From the NCBI RefSeq assembly GCF_900087015.1, contig NZ_FLKP01000002.1, positions 1,488,001 through 1,552,000 of the forward strand: a stretch of 64,000 bases of DNA, given 5' to 3'. Each line of letters begins with the position of its first letter. Position 1 is the first letter of the stretch. Under the pieces are notes generated by a model. That model worked only from the letters and a program-made list of their open reading frames with translations. It made no database searches and had not been told where the DNA came from. Positions 18,540 to 28,919 of the stretch are shown here, piece by piece. A program made the translations under genes and the position numbers. Source of the DNA: Christensenella timonensis. Lineage in GTDB: Bacteria > Bacillota > Clostridia > Christensenellales > Christensenellaceae.

Positions 18540-18826
18540 TGGCCAGTACCTCCTTCCATCTTCCGGAGGACCTCGCCGATCTGTTCCGGGTCGTCAATGA
18601 CGAATACGGTAAAGCCAAGGTGTTCGAGCTGGATCTTTCTCCGTTTCTGGAGCGGACGGAGGTGTTTGCCCGGTGCCTTCAGTTCAGCAAAGGCCATCCG
18701 CCCGGAAGGGAAAAGCAGGATGCGGTCAGGCACGCCTGCCGTACCAGGAGAGGTGAATTTCCAAGCCTTCCCGCCGGCAGCACTCACTGCCTGCACCAGT
18801 TTCTGTTCGATATCTTTTTCTCTCAT
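18536..18826 (-). CDS. VRR-NUC domain nuclease
   Basis: A 96-residue PD-(D/E)XK-type nuclease. The core GTAGVPDRILLFPSGRMAFA-ELKAPG gives the PD...ExK active site, and LRPLQKRRKIQLEHLGFTVF is the usual C-terminal half. It is a stand-alone VRR-NUC, usual next to the SNF2 helicase in Firmicutes phages, presumably a junction-resolving nuclease. It overlaps neighbours by four bases on both sides. Confidence 0.92.
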   Translation of the reverse strand: MREKDIEQKLVQAVSAAGGKAWKFTSPGTAGVPDRILLFPSGRMAFAELKAPGKHLRPLQKRRKIQLEHLGFTVFVIDDPEQIGEVLRKMEGGTGH

Positions 18827-19344
18827 AAGGCCTCCTTCGGGTCTGCCAGATCAAAGGCAGCATAAGCAGCGGAGAGGAAGTTGTCGATGGGTCTTCCCTT
18901 GTAGCGGTAACTTGTGTTATCTCCGCATCTGACATAAAATCTGCCATTTCCTGTTCTGTTGATGAACACGGCATGATCGTGATAGCTGAGGTAGTAATTT
19001 CCGTTCCGGAGAGTTCTCCATTTCCGTCTCGGAAAGTTCAGCTTCCGTTTCTGACGATTCTTGAAGCGGCGCTCACGGTCCTTGGCCTCAAGAATGTCGC
19101 CTTCCATGATTCCGGCGCAGATACAGCCAACACGGAAATCATCGAAGTAGTCGTCATGGCGCATTACATGGATGTAGCGCACTTTCTTGCAGCCGCAGAG
19201 TTCACATTCGGTTGTTGCATCCTCGTCATCCATTTCATCTGCAATGTCGATCACCTCTACGCAATACCAACCGGAGAGAGGCGCACCATATTCTTTTAAT
19301 TTTCGGTGGCACCGGGCGATATACTTTTCATCAAGTTCTTTCAT
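18823..19344 (-). CDS. Zinc-binding phage protein, unknown function
   Basis: A 173-residue protein with two Cys pairs, CELCGCKKVRYIHVMRH and VGCICAGIMEGD, that probably bind one zinc. The middle is very basic (RFKNRQKRKLNFPRRKWR). The end, YRYKGRPIDNFLSAAYAAFD, is probably helical. The fold is not clear to me; the layout suggests a nucleic-acid-binding protein of the replication module. A ribosome binding site (AAAGGATG) precedes the start and it overlaps the nuclease gene. Confidence 0.68.
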   Translation of the reverse strand: MKELDEKYIARCHRKLKEYGAPLSGWYCVEVIDIADEMDDEDATTECELCGCKKVRYIHVMRHDDYFDDFRVGCICAGIMEGDILEAKDRERRFKNRQKRKLNFPRRKWRTLRNGNYYLSYHDHAVFINRTGNGRFYVRCGDNTSYRYKGRPIDNFLSAAYAAFDLADPKEAL

Positions 19345-19607
19345 AAAAAATCATCCTTTCCATAGCCTGTCCGGAGCTTGTCCCCGTGAAAAGGAGTCTT
19401 TTCATAGGGAGCCAAATGTCCGGAAAGCCGCTAAAATCAATTGTTTTCATGCCATAGGGGATTCAAATTTTCTTTTGGACAAGGGGACAGAAAGGACAAG
19501 AACTCCCTATATACCCTTACGCGTGTGTTGTTATTACCTACTCCTTTTTGTTACAAGGATTTCGAATATATATAGAAATCTTGTCCTGTCCACGTATCTT
19601 GTCCCAA
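19345..19607 (-). other. Intergenic region with GGACAAG repeats; possible replication origin
   Basis: No gene is seen in these 263 bases. The sequence has an AT-rich core (TTCGAATATATATAGAAATC) flanked by copies of GGACAAG or its complement: at about 19479, 19496, 19582 and 19601, plus close variants (GGGACAG, CTGTCCACG). Repeats around an AT-rich stretch next to a P4-type primase-helicase would suit an origin, but this is an inference. Confidence 0.35.
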
Positions 19608-21959
19608 TCAAATCCTGCGATAGAGCCTCTGCCTTCCGTAGAAGGCCTGCTTTTTCCTGTCATTGGTGCGTTCCCAGCCATCGACCTGTGTCATGAGGGC
19701 GGCAATCAGATAGCTGTCGGATGATTTGAGTTCCGGCAGGTTCTTGTTGAAACACTCGCACCAGATTTCCGCATTGGAGATTTCGTTCCGAAGATGAAGT
19801 TCCCCATGATCCGGATTTCCGAATTCAGAGCCCTGAAGAAAATTCTTTCTGGCATAAAGGTCCATGTCGTCCCAGTTGGCGGGAACAGGGGTATTCAGGT
19901 ACTCCTCGACCATGCCAACACGCTCATCCGCCTCCATAGCGCCGCGCTGCTCTTTCTCGGCGGCTTCCAGTACGTCACCCTCGAGGTACAGCTTTTCGCC
20001 AGCCTTCCAGATCTTTTTTGCCTCCGCCCAGAACTGGGCACGGTAGTTCTCGTCGAAGTTCCATGCCTTCCTCTGCTTTTTCTGATGGCATTTGATGATC
20101 CAGAAACGACGGTTTCCGGTGATATCACGCAAGTATCCGCGCTCGCCGTTGACGGTCGCAATAATGACGCACTGCCTCGGATGGCTTTCTACGACCTTGC
20201 CGTAAGAAGGACGGTACTTGTCGTCGGATGTTGAGAGGAAGGCCTTGACCTTCTCGATGTCGGCTTTCTTCATTCCGGCAAGTTCTCCGATCTCGACGAC
20301 CCAGAATCCTTGCAGCTTTTCTGCGCCGGACTTGTCGTCCATATCAGTGAGGGAGAGCGTCTCGCTGTAGTAGTCCGAAGTCACGAGATCTTTTACGATG
20401 GAGGATTTTCCGATTCCCTGATCGCCGTCCAGAACAGGCACGCAGTCAAATTTCGTTCCGGGTTCATAGATTCTTGCGACTGCAGCAGCGAAGGTCTTTC
20501 TGGTGACGGTCCGGACATATTCCGTATCATCAGCCAGAAGGTAGCGGATGAAGAGATCCTCCACGCGCTCGATCCCATCCCACTCTGGCAGACTGTCCAG
20601 ATAGTCGCGGATGGGATGGAAGTGGCGGTCGTCTGCAGTCTTTGTAAAGGAAACATCGTAGTTTCTGCTGGAGAAGGGCAGATAGCGGATGTCGATGATG
20701 GACTTCAGCTGCGCCGTATCGGCATCCCTCCAGAACTCATTTCCTTCGGGTCTGTCCCACGGCAGCGGCCCGGTTACCTGGATGCGGTTTGCCATCTCGT
20801 TGAAGGCAAAGTTCTGGAAATCCGGATCATTGGCCAGAATCAGATTGAGGTTGTACACGGTGTTCTGGAGAAGCGTGGAACGGGACATGTACTTGAGCTT
20901 TTTCTTCCAGTCATTGTTCTCATCCCCGGCATCGGTAAAATCGGACTGGGCATCCTTCATGCGTTCCTCGGAAGCAGCCAGCTTTACGTCGTCCTGCTGC
21001 ATGGCAAAGTCGCACATCGCGCTGAAGGATTTCTTTTCATCCAGGTCGCCGAAGCGGTGAATCCGCACAATGTCGAAAGCATTACAGAGCTGCAAGTAGG
21101 CGGGATCCTTGGCGTGGTGGGAGTAGACGAACTTGTCCTCCTTGATCTCGACGCCTGCCATGGAGTTCGATTCGATTAAGTGCCAGCGTTCTGGATTTGT
21201 CGTCGGCTCATATACATCTGAGAGAAAAGTCTCCAGAGCCTTCGTAATGGGGTAGTAGGTACGATTGAAAAGCCCGACGACGCCGGACTTCGTAAGCGGA
21301 TCCTGCACCTTTTTCTGCTGGGTGGTATTGGCCTTGCTTTCCCTCGATGAGGTGGGCAGTCTTGTCGGATCCTGCCACTCCGGGTGAGCGGAGAGAATCA
21401 CATCCGGATCCAGCCATCCGCCGTCCGTCTCCTTGAAGACGAACGTTCCGTTTGACGGGCACGAAGGCCAGTACATCAGCTGATTAGGCTGATAGCTGCA
21501 CTCGTCGAAGTACTCAATGTTCAGGGACTGAGCGAGGTATCTTGCGACCGCGACATATTCCTCCGGAGCCACATCGCGGGTCAAAGGGAAAACCAGACGG
21601 ACTCTCGGATTGTCGGGAGTACTGCTATGTGTGGTGTAGAGGGCAGAAGTGTACGGGCATAGATTCTCATAGTTATCGAGAAACTCAGGCGTGATGCGGT
21701 CTCCGTCCAGAGCCACCATGGAACGCTTCTCGACCGTGTCGATCTTCCTGCGTCCGCCGATCAGGGAGCCGCCGACAAAGCCGCCGTGGTCCTTGGCAGC
21801 ATCGCGGGCTGACTTGGCCATTTTCGAATATTCCTCAACAGTCTCGGTTGTCCGGATCGGTGTCTTGAGACGCGCCTTCAGGTCATCAAAGGTTGTTGTT
21901 TTATTGGTCCATGTTTTTGCCTGACGGGAATTTCCGTAAGCAATGGCAAGATCCCTCAT
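19608..21959 (-). CDS. VapE/P4-type phage primase-helicase
   Basis: A 783-residue replication protein. The N-terminal part (about 1-200) resembles the primase-polymerase domain found on VapE proteins (MVALDGDRITPEFLDNYENL, TTHSSTPDNPRVRLVFPL). The C-terminal part is a superfamily 3-like ATPase: VPVLDGDQGIGKSSIVKDLV (Walker A, about residue 510), GFWVVEIGELAGMKKADIEK (Walker B), then STSDDKYRPSYGK and GNRRFWIIKCHQK. It overlaps the DUF4406 gene by four bases. This is the main replication enzyme of the phage. Confidence 0.92.
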   Translation of the reverse strand: MRDLAIAYGNSRQAKTWTNKTTTFDDLKARLKTPIRTTETVEEYSKMAKSARDAAKDHGGFVGGSLIGGRRKIDTVEKRSMVALDGDRITPEFLDNYENLCPYTSALYTTHSSTPDNPRVRLVFPLTRDVAPEEYVAVARYLAQSLNIEYFDECSYQPNQLMYWPSCPSNGTFVFKETDGGWLDPDVILSAHPEWQDPTRLPTSSRESKANTTQQKKVQDPLTKSGVVGLFNRTYYPITKALETFLSDVYEPTTNPERWHLIESNSMAGVEIKEDKFVYSHHAKDPAYLQLCNAFDIVRIHRFGDLDEKKSFSAMCDFAMQQDDVKLAASEERMKDAQSDFTDAGDENNDWKKKLKYMSRSTLLQNTVYNLNLILANDPDFQNFAFNEMANRIQVTGPLPWDRPEGNEFWRDADTAQLKSIIDIRYLPFSSRNYDVSFTKTADDRHFHPIRDYLDSLPEWDGIERVEDLFIRYLLADDTEYVRTVTRKTFAAAVARIYEPGTKFDCVPVLDGDQGIGKSSIVKDLVTSDYYSETLSLTDMDDKSGAEKLQGFWVVEIGELAGMKKADIEKVKAFLSTSDDKYRPSYGKVVESHPRQCVIIATVNGERGYLRDITGNRRFWIIKCHQKKQRKAWNFDENYRAQFWAEAKKIWKAGEKLYLEGDVLEAAEKEQRGAMEADERVGMVEEYLNTPVPANWDDMDLYARKNFLQGSEFGNPDHGELHLRNEISNAEIWCECFNKNLPELKSSDSYLIAALMTQVDGWERTNDRKKQAFYGRQRLYRRI

Positions 21960-22288
21960 AACGTCACCTCCCGGCAGTCCTCAGTGAAGTGCCTGATCTT
22001 CATGCGGCGCTTTCTGGCGCGTTCCAGTTCGATGTCCATGCCGGAAGTGATCCGGTCTCCGAAGAACCAGATTTCCGAGCACTTGCCAAGCAAAACCAAA
22101 TCCATGAACATCGCCTTCCTGCGCTCTGTTGCTTCATCCATAAAGGAGAGCAGGAGATGAGGCGAGATCGGAATGTACCCGCTGTCCGTTGCAAACCGGG
22201 CATACTTTTTGGCTTTTTCCGTATTGCCTTCTGGATCATCTGCATAAGGAGCGCAGATGTAGATGACAGGCATATAGCTGTGTTCCAT
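21956..22288 (-). CDS. DUF4406 protein (nucleoside deoxyribosyltransferase-like)
   Basis: A 110-residue protein with a Rossmann-like pattern: VIYICAPYADDPEGNTEKAK at the start, GYIPISPHLLL in the middle, CSEIWFFGDRITSGMDIELE and a final beta strand. These belong to DUF4406, related to nucleoside 2-deoxyribosyltransferases, but the activity is unproven. An AAGGAGG lies upstream. It may adjust nucleotide pools for the primase gene it overlaps. Confidence 0.82.
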   Translation of the reverse strand: MEHSYMPVIYICAPYADDPEGNTEKAKKYARFATDSGYIPISPHLLLSFMDEATERRKAMFMDLVLLGKCSEIWFFGDRITSGMDIELERARKRRMKIRHFTEDCREVTL

Positions 22289-22313
22289 AAAAACCTCCTT
22301 AATCTGTAAAGAA

Positions 22314-22345
22314 AGACCTGGGGAGAGTTAATTCTCCTCAGGTCT
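22314..22345 (-). terminator. Terminator after the sigma-like early regulator
   Basis: AGACCTG-GGGAGA and TCTCC-TCAGGTCT form a 12-13 bp stem with a short AT loop. On the minus strand it is followed by TTCTTT. It lies 14 bases past the stop of the gene at 22359-22994, so transcripts ending or passing here separate the regulator from the replication operon. Confidence 0.75.
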
Positions 22346-22358
22346 TCCGTCCTCGTTT

Positions 22359-22994
22359 TCAGTCCGAAATCGCACCCTTCTTATATATTTTTCTCAGCAC
22401 GGGATCTTTACTGATCGTCTCAGTGATTTTGCTCAGAGTCTTTCGAATCGCGCTTTCGGACACACCACGCTTGTCTGCAATTTCGCAGTTGTTGTATCCT
22501 TCGATGAATTTCATTTTATAGATTTCCCGCCAGCTTTCAGGCATTGCGGCAGCAATCTCATTCAACCTCTCAACGTCAGCAGGCAGCTCCCTGTCATGTT
22601 CATCGAGAGTGTAGAGGAATCTTGCCTTGTCACCGACGCCGTCCTCATCGCCGTCACCCATCATCTCTTCAATGGAGCCGAGCCAGTTCTTCGGTACAGC
22701 TTCTTCCATGGCGACGGCAAGTTCGTCTTCAGTCGGCATGCGGTGATAGGCGGATTCAAACCATGTGACATAGTCCTTTTTCCATTTCTCGACCATGGCT
22801 TTCTGTTCCTTCTGATCCCCGTGCAGATACTTAAGATTGCTTCTGACTTCACTGTCGTCCTGAAGGTGAAGAGTGCGAATGTTTGCCACAGTCACATCGT
22901 TTTCTCCGGGCTTCAGTTCGATTACGAGCTTTCCGTTGGCGTCGTAATACTTGTAGGTCTCACGCTGACTGCGTCTGGTCTTGTGTAATTTCAT
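22359..22994 (-). CDS. Sigma-70-like phage early regulator
   Basis: A 211-residue protein from ATG 22994 behind AGGAGG (MKLHKTRRSQRETYKYYDAN); the upstream extension runs through hairpins and is unlikely. The N-terminal two thirds has no clear match (ANGKLVIELKPGENDVTVAN, then acidic helices). The last 60 residues are a sigma region 4-type HTH: MPESWREIYKMKFIEGYNNC, EIADKRGVSESAIRKTLSKI. It is the first minus-strand gene of the phage operon, so it may control the early-to-replication switch. It lies between two terminator-like hairpins and has no obvious promoter of its own. Confidence 0.75.
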   Translation of the reverse strand: MKLHKTRRSQRETYKYYDANGKLVIELKPGENDVTVANIRTLHLQDDSEVRSNLKYLHGDQKEQKAMVEKWKKDYVTWFESAYHRMPTEDELAVAMEEAVPKNWLGSIEEMMGDGDEDGVGDKARFLYTLDEHDRELPADVERLNEIAAAMPESWREIYKMKFIEGYNNCEIADKRGVSESAIRKTLSKITETISKDPVLRKIYKKGAISD

Positions 22995-23036
22995 AAAAAA
23001 CCTCCTGTTCTTCCCGTTGCCGAGGAGAACCGGAGG
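22995..23036 (-). promoter_or_regulatory. Hairpin with T run that sequesters the ribosome binding site
   Basis: On the minus strand CCTCC-G-GTTCT pairs with AGAAC-A-GGAGG (10 of 11 pairs) over a 14-base loop, and six T follow before the ATG at 22994. The 3-prime arm is the ribosome binding site of the sigma-like gene. The element can therefore act both as a terminator and as a block to translation. Confidence 0.65.
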
Positions 23037-23039
23037 CAT

Positions 23040-23102
23040 GAAAAAAGCATGGCGGTACCATCGGAACGGGGTAAAAAACTCGTTCTGCTGGTCCGCCATG
23101 CT
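23040..23102 (-). terminator. Strong terminator or attenuator upstream of the sigma-like gene
   Basis: AGCATGGCGG (23046-23055) and CCGCCATGCT (23093-23102) are perfect ten-base arms, extended by an imperfect inner stem, and on the minus strand six T follow directly. It lies about 50 bases before the start of the sigma-like gene and after any promoter to its right. This makes it a leader terminator rather than a gene-end terminator. Confidence 0.72.
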
Positions 23103-23132
23103 CGTAGCCGGACTTACATATTTACTTGTTGA

Positions 23133-23183
23133 CCATCACATTCGCTCGAGCCACTCTGTGCACCGGGTGAACGGATGTGATGG
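23133..23183. repeat. Inverted repeat CCATCACAT / ATGTGATGG
   Basis: Nine-base perfect arms 33 bases apart in the region between the minus-strand phage operon and the plus-strand cargo genes. It could be an operator pair or a leader hairpin. The 23000-23485 region otherwise holds only the hairpins, the plus-strand promoter and the repeats listed separately. Confidence 0.45.
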
Positions 23184-23267
23184 GAGATGATGGTAAAGCA
23201 CTCTATCAGTGAACAAGGCGATCAATGATAGCTCAGAAAATTGAACTCACGGATTGCCTATGTTCTC

Positions 23268-23296
23268 TTGTATCGCCATCTGTAAATCTGTATAAT
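23268..23296 (+). promoter_or_regulatory. Sigma-A promoter for the NACHT gene
   Basis: TTGTAT and TATAAT separated by 17 bases. Transcription would start near 23303, giving a leader of about 180 bases that contains the GGACA repeats before the NACHT start at 23486. Confidence 0.65.
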
Positions 23297-23413
23297 TAGT
23301 AGGAATAGCTATGAATTGTTCGAAATTAATGCAAATACAGAAGGCAAATGGCTTTATCAATCATCTAAGATGAGTATAGGTTTTGGGGCTTTTTTATTCG
23401 CCGACATGGAGAC

Positions 23414-23460
23414 GGACATTGTTCGGACATACTTGGACATTGTTCGGACACATTCGGACA
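23414..23460 (+). repeat. Phased GGACA repeats before the NACHT gene
   Basis: GGACATTGTTCGGACA occurs twice exactly 21 bases apart (23414 and 23435), and TTCGGACA occurs a third time ten bases after the second copy (23453). The spacing of two turns and one turn of DNA suggests a protein-binding array, or paired RNA elements in the leader. Confidence 0.6.
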
Positions 23461-23485
23461 TGAGCGGTAGAAGGGAGGATAGGAC

Positions 23486-25855
23486 TTGGAATACAGTGAA
23501 TTTTTAAAGAAGTTCTACCTGCCAAAATCTGGGGGAGGACTTGAGGGATATAAGTCAAAATGCAGAACGGCGCTTTTCTTTTTTGAGAATGGACTGGACG
23601 GCATGTATGACGCTAATATCATCTGCCCCTCAGATAGCACCTATGAGAAATGGCTGACTGGAACTCGTAGACCTGAAAGTCAAATATGGAGTGAAGCAGA
23701 AAAGCATCTTTCGACGGATCACTTGTTAGTAAAGCTGATGTCTGTGCTGAGTGAGAGAAATCTAAGGAGTATGCTTCAGAGCTTTGAGGTTCCTCTTGCA
23801 ATAGGCGAGTCTACTGATAAAAGAGCGTTTGCCAGAGCAATCGCTGCCCAGTTTGAAGCAATTGTTCATGGATGTGGTTCAGCGGAAAATATTGTTCCTG
23901 CAGAATACAAAAAGCTCCCCGAACCGATAGGCTTTAAAACCTATCTCCGGGGTGCTGTAGAAAGATATAAATGGATCAAGCTTCCGGGAGAGGAAGATTG
24001 CCAACTAGACGAGGTATACGTCTGCAATAATATAGGAACCTCCGCAGCTGTGTTTCCGCACAGGATTGTTGGTAACGTCATTGAGAACGCTACTTTACAG
24101 AAATTGAGGACTTATGACAGACGTGGCGAGACAAAAAGAATTTTATTGGTTGGAGGCTGTGGGTATGGAAAGACCCTGATGCTTCAACATTTGTTTCTCG
24201 AAGCCGCTGCGCAAACGGATGAGACAGGATGCCTTCCAATTTTTGCGGAGCTCAGGAATTATTCACCTGCTGAGCAAGACCTACTGTCATTTATTGTCGC
24301 TACAGTTCAGGAGTATGACGACTCCTTCTCTACGGATTCGGCTAAACAACTTTTTCGCAAGGGTACGGTTCAGCTACTTCTTGACGGGTTGGATGAGTTG
24401 AACTCCAGCGAGGGAGTTGATTTCCAGAAACGCCTGAAGGAACTATGGCACAAATATCCCGACATCCAGATCGTTGTGACATCAAGACAGAGTCCAATCA
24501 TTAAGGGGATTGCGGGCTTTAATCAGCTGTACCTGCATCCACTTGAGGAGGAGCAGGTAGATTGTCTGTTGGATAAGCTATCTGCTTTGGAAAGTGATAC
24601 CACAGCAAAAGCGGATATTCTATCGTTCTTCGACAGTTCCAACGGGTATGCAAGGAAAGACGGATTCATTGCGACGAATCCAATGCTTCTGACTGTAATT
24701 GCCAGAAAACACAATGAGCTAAAAGATTCAGCCGATAACAGGGCTCGCTTTTATGAGGTGCTTTATGATGAGCTGATCAGAGGACACGATGAAGAGAAAG
24801 AAGCTTTTAAGCGACTCTTCCATAGCGTGTCAGATGATAGCGAGTTCACAGAAGTATTTAGAGAATTCTGTGCCAAGACCTATATGAATGGCGTGTATGA
24901 ATTTGACCGACGCACATTTGAAAAATATTTTAAAGAAGTGCAGAAAGACATTGCCTTAGTGAATCCAAAGATTTTCACACTGGCGAATTTCCAATATGAC
25001 GTTTGCGCTACTGCCTGCATGATGTATGAGCAGGAATCGGGGATTTATTACATTGATCCCGGGTTTCAGGACTATTTCTTTGCAGAATACTACTACTTCT
25101 CGGACACCGATGAGGCAAAGAAGATAGGAGAAGTTCTTGCTCATAAATCGGTAAGGTCATTCAGGAATCTCGATGGTCTTCAGATGCTGTACCGGATGTC
25201 TGCTGATAAAGTGGAAGTATGCGTCCTTCTTCCATACCTACGGTCTATTTTTACAGGTTTTACAGGTGCAAATTCCGAGGAAGGATTCATACGTTTTCTG
25301 GAGAACGGTTTTGGAGATGTAACCTATACCGTCCTTGATGATACGCAGATAAATGAAGCGATACAAGGAAATAGGTTAATCAAATTTGATTGGCTGCCGG
25401 ACTCAAATAGCGTAAAGAACGTGGTGATGGCTTTGGTGTTTTCAGCCCTTGATCTGGGTAATACTTTTACAATCAAAGCCCATGTGCAGGCTGTAAGGCA
25501 GAATAAAAATGCGACCCATTTTCTGGCCGGTATCCTTGATGGCTGTATGCATGATGATAATCCCGGAAAAGGAAACGTGATCAAGGCCTTTCCATATGAA
25601 CTTCGATACATTGACGATGTGGGTTTCTTCCGTAATATGAAAGTTAACGGAACGCCACTTCTGAACGATAGTGGGAAGCCTATTGTGCTTGGCTATGTCT
25701 GCTCTGTTAGTCCAATCTCACTCTTGTCAGATCAGGAACAGCTTGATGAATTTATGGGAATGGCAAGGGAATCTGGACTTATAGAGGCTTTTAATAAGGT
25801 AGAGGATTTCTACAGACGGATGTTAGATCGGCAGAAAGAAAATGATTTCAGATAA
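23486..25855 (+). CDS. NACHT-domain NTPase, probable anti-phage defence protein
   Basis: A 789-residue STAND ATPase. Walker A is LLVGGCGYGKTLMLQHLF (residues 223-230 for GGCGYGKT) and Walker B is VQLLLDGLDELNSSEGVD (about 297-305). IQIVVTSRQSPIIKG is the sensor-type strand that follows. The first 190 residues have no domain I can name; the C-terminal 300 residues are the likely sensor. Bacterial NACHT proteins (bNACHT) are known phage-defence proteins that sense infection and kill or arrest the cell. It heads the plus-strand cargo block and slightly overlaps the next open frame. Start at 23486 follows AAGGGAGGATAGGACT-type sequence. Confidence 0.85.
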   Translation: MEYSEFLKKFYLPKSGGGLEGYKSKCRTALFFFENGLDGMYDANIICPSDSTYEKWLTGTRRPESQIWSEAEKHLSTDHLLVKLMSVLSERNLRSMLQSFEVPLAIGESTDKRAFARAIAAQFEAIVHGCGSAENIVPAEYKKLPEPIGFKTYLRGAVERYKWIKLPGEEDCQLDEVYVCNNIGTSAAVFPHRIVGNVIENATLQKLRTYDRRGETKRILLVGGCGYGKTLMLQHLFLEAAAQTDETGCLPIFAELRNYSPAEQDLLSFIVATVQEYDDSFSTDSAKQLFRKGTVQLLLDGLDELNSSEGVDFQKRLKELWHKYPDIQIVVTSRQSPIIKGIAGFNQLYLHPLEEEQVDCLLDKLSALESDTTAKADILSFFDSSNGYARKDGFIATNPMLLTVIARKHNELKDSADNRARFYEVLYDELIRGHDEEKEAFKRLFHSVSDDSEFTEVFREFCAKTYMNGVYEFDRRTFEKYFKEVQKDIALVNPKIFTLANFQYDVCATACMMYEQESGIYYIDPGFQDYFFAEYYYFSDTDEAKKIGEVLAHKSVRSFRNLDGLQMLYRMSADKVEVCVLLPYLRSIFTGFTGANSEEGFIRFLENGFGDVTYTVLDDTQINEAIQGNRLIKFDWLPDSNSVKNVVMALVFSALDLGNTFTIKAHVQAVRQNKNATHFLAGILDGCMHDDNPGKGNVIKAFPYELRYIDDVGFFRNMKVNGTPLLNDSGKPIVLGYVCSVSPISLLSDQEQLDEFMGMARESGLIEAFNKVEDFYRRMLDRQKENDFR

Positions 25856-25871
25856 GATGCGAGGTATGAGC

Positions 25872-26078
25872 ATGGAAAACAACATCGTAAATGGGACCGA
25901 GCGGTGGGTAAGCCTTGAAGAGATTTCAACTCATCTTGGTGTCAGCAAAGATACAATAAGGCTATGGATTAAAAAGAAAACAATCCCTTACCACAGAATT
26001 GGTCGCCAGTATAAGTTCCGCCTATCTGAGGTAGATGCCTGGGTTGAGAGCGGAAAAAGTGCAGATGCAGATAAATGA
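25872..26078 (+). CDS. Small helix-turn-helix DNA-binding protein (excisionase-like)
   Basis: A 68-residue protein from ATG 25872 (GAGG eight bases upstream). The sequence WVSLEEISTHLGVSKDTIRL-WIKKKTIPYHRIGRQYKFRL is the MerR/excisionase winged helix. Such genes often precede hsdM in Firmicutes type I systems and are thought to regulate them. It could alternatively be a recombination directionality factor, but its place far from the integrase and tight against hsdM favours regulation. Confidence 0.82.
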   Translation: MENNIVNGTERWVSLEEISTHLGVSKDTIRLWIKKKTIPYHRIGRQYKFRLSEVDAWVESGKSADADK

Positions 26079-26094
26079 AACGGAGGATGTAATC

Positions 26095-27667
26095 ATGGCA
26101 GCAGATGTAAGTAATGATAGAGAACGCGAGGAGCTTCACCGCGCAATATGGGCCATTGCAGATGATCTCCGTGGAGCCGTGGACGGCTGGGACTTTAAGA
26201 ACTATGTTTTGGGAACCATGTTTTATCGTTATATCTCAGAGAATCTGACGAACTATATCAATGAGGGAGAATGGGAAGCCGGGAACAAGGGCTTTGATTA
26301 TGCAAAAATGTCCGACGAAGAAGCTGAAACGGCCCGTGAAGGACTGGTTCAGGAGAAAGGCTTCTTTATTCTTCCGAGTGAATTATTCTGCAATGTGCAG
26401 GCGAGAGCTAAGAATGACGAAAACTTGAATGAGACACTGGAAGGCGTTTTCCGTCACATTGAGGAATCTGCAAAGGGTAGCGAGTCTGAGAAGGATTTCG
26501 AGGGTCTCTTCGATGACTTCGATGTTAATAGTAATAAGTTGGGAAGTACAGTTGCTAAGCGTAATGAGCGTCTGGTAAAGCTTCTTGACGGTATTGCTTT
26601 GATGAAGCTTGGACCAGTACAGGACCACAGTATAGATGCTTTTGGTGATGCATATGAATTCCTGATGGGAATGTATGCCTCCAATGCTGGTAAGTCAGGA
26701 GGAGAATTCTTCACTCCGTCTCAGGTTTCTATGCTTCTTACGCGACTTGGCACGGTTGGAAAGACGAAGGTGAATAAGGTTTATGACCCAGCATGTGGAA
26801 GTGGTTCGCTATTACTGAAGGCTGTACAGGTGCTAGGTCAAGATGGGGTGGTAACTGGCTTCTTCGGTCAGGAAATCAACATCACTACCTATAACCTTTG
26901 TCGAATCAATATGTTCCTTCATGATATTGATTTCGACAAATTTGATATTGCCTGCGAGGATACGCTTACCAATCCCAAACACTGGGATGATGAACCATTT
27001 GAGCTGATTGTTTCAAATCCTCCATACTCAATTAAATGGGCAGGAGATGATAACCCGCTGCTGATCAATGATCCGCGTTTTGCTCCAGCTGGAGTGCTGG
27101 CACCAAAGAGTAAGGCTGATATGGCTTTTATCATGCACAGCATCTCCTGGCTTGCACCTAATGGGACTGCGGCGATAGTTTGTTTCCCCGGCATCATGTA
27201 TCGTGGTGGCGCGGAGAAGAAAATCAGAAAATATCTGATCGATAATAACTTCATAGACTGTATCATCCAGCTTCCGGGCAATTTATTTTTCGGAACATCG
27301 ATTGCTACCTGCATCATGGTCATGAAGAAGGGGAAGAAGGACAACAAGGTTCTCTTTATTGACGCATCGAATGAATATAAAAAGGCAACGAATAATAATG
27401 TGCTCGAAGATAAAAATATCGACAAGATTGTAGCGGCATTTACAGGTCGTGAAGAGCAGGAGCACTTCGCTCATCTTGCCACATATGATGAAATCAAGGG
27501 AAATGACTATAACCTATCTGTATCAACTTATGTTGAACCAGTTGATACAAGGGAGAAGATTGATATCAATAAGCTGAATGCTGAGATTGCAGACATTGTG
27601 AAAAGGGAAGATGAACTCAGAAAGTCCATTGACCAGATTGTTGCTGAGATAGAAGGGGGTAAAGTAG

Positions 27668-27675
<8 letters not shown>
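26095..27675 (+). CDS. hsdM: Type I restriction-modification methyltransferase HsdM
   Basis: A 526-residue modification subunit. The start at 26095 has GGAGG eight bases upstream; the frame extends upstream but into the HTH gene. Seen: helical HsdM N-terminal domain (WAIADDLRGAVDGWDFKNYV), GGEFFTPSQVSMLLTRL, the SAM motif VYDPACGSGSLLLKAV and the catalytic ELIVSNPPYSIKW (N6-adenine). It overlaps hsdS by eight bases. With HsdS and HsdR it forms a complete type I system; with HsdS alone it methylates. Confidence 0.96.
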
Positions 27676-28915
<1,240 letters not shown>

Positions 28916-28919
28916 GCTT

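Noticed and set aside
23316-23507. Short plus-strand frame before the NACHT gene
   Set aside because: It starts at TTG without a ribosome binding site, and its repeated IVRT/DIVRTH residues only reflect the GGACA DNA repeats. Regulatory DNA is the better explanation.
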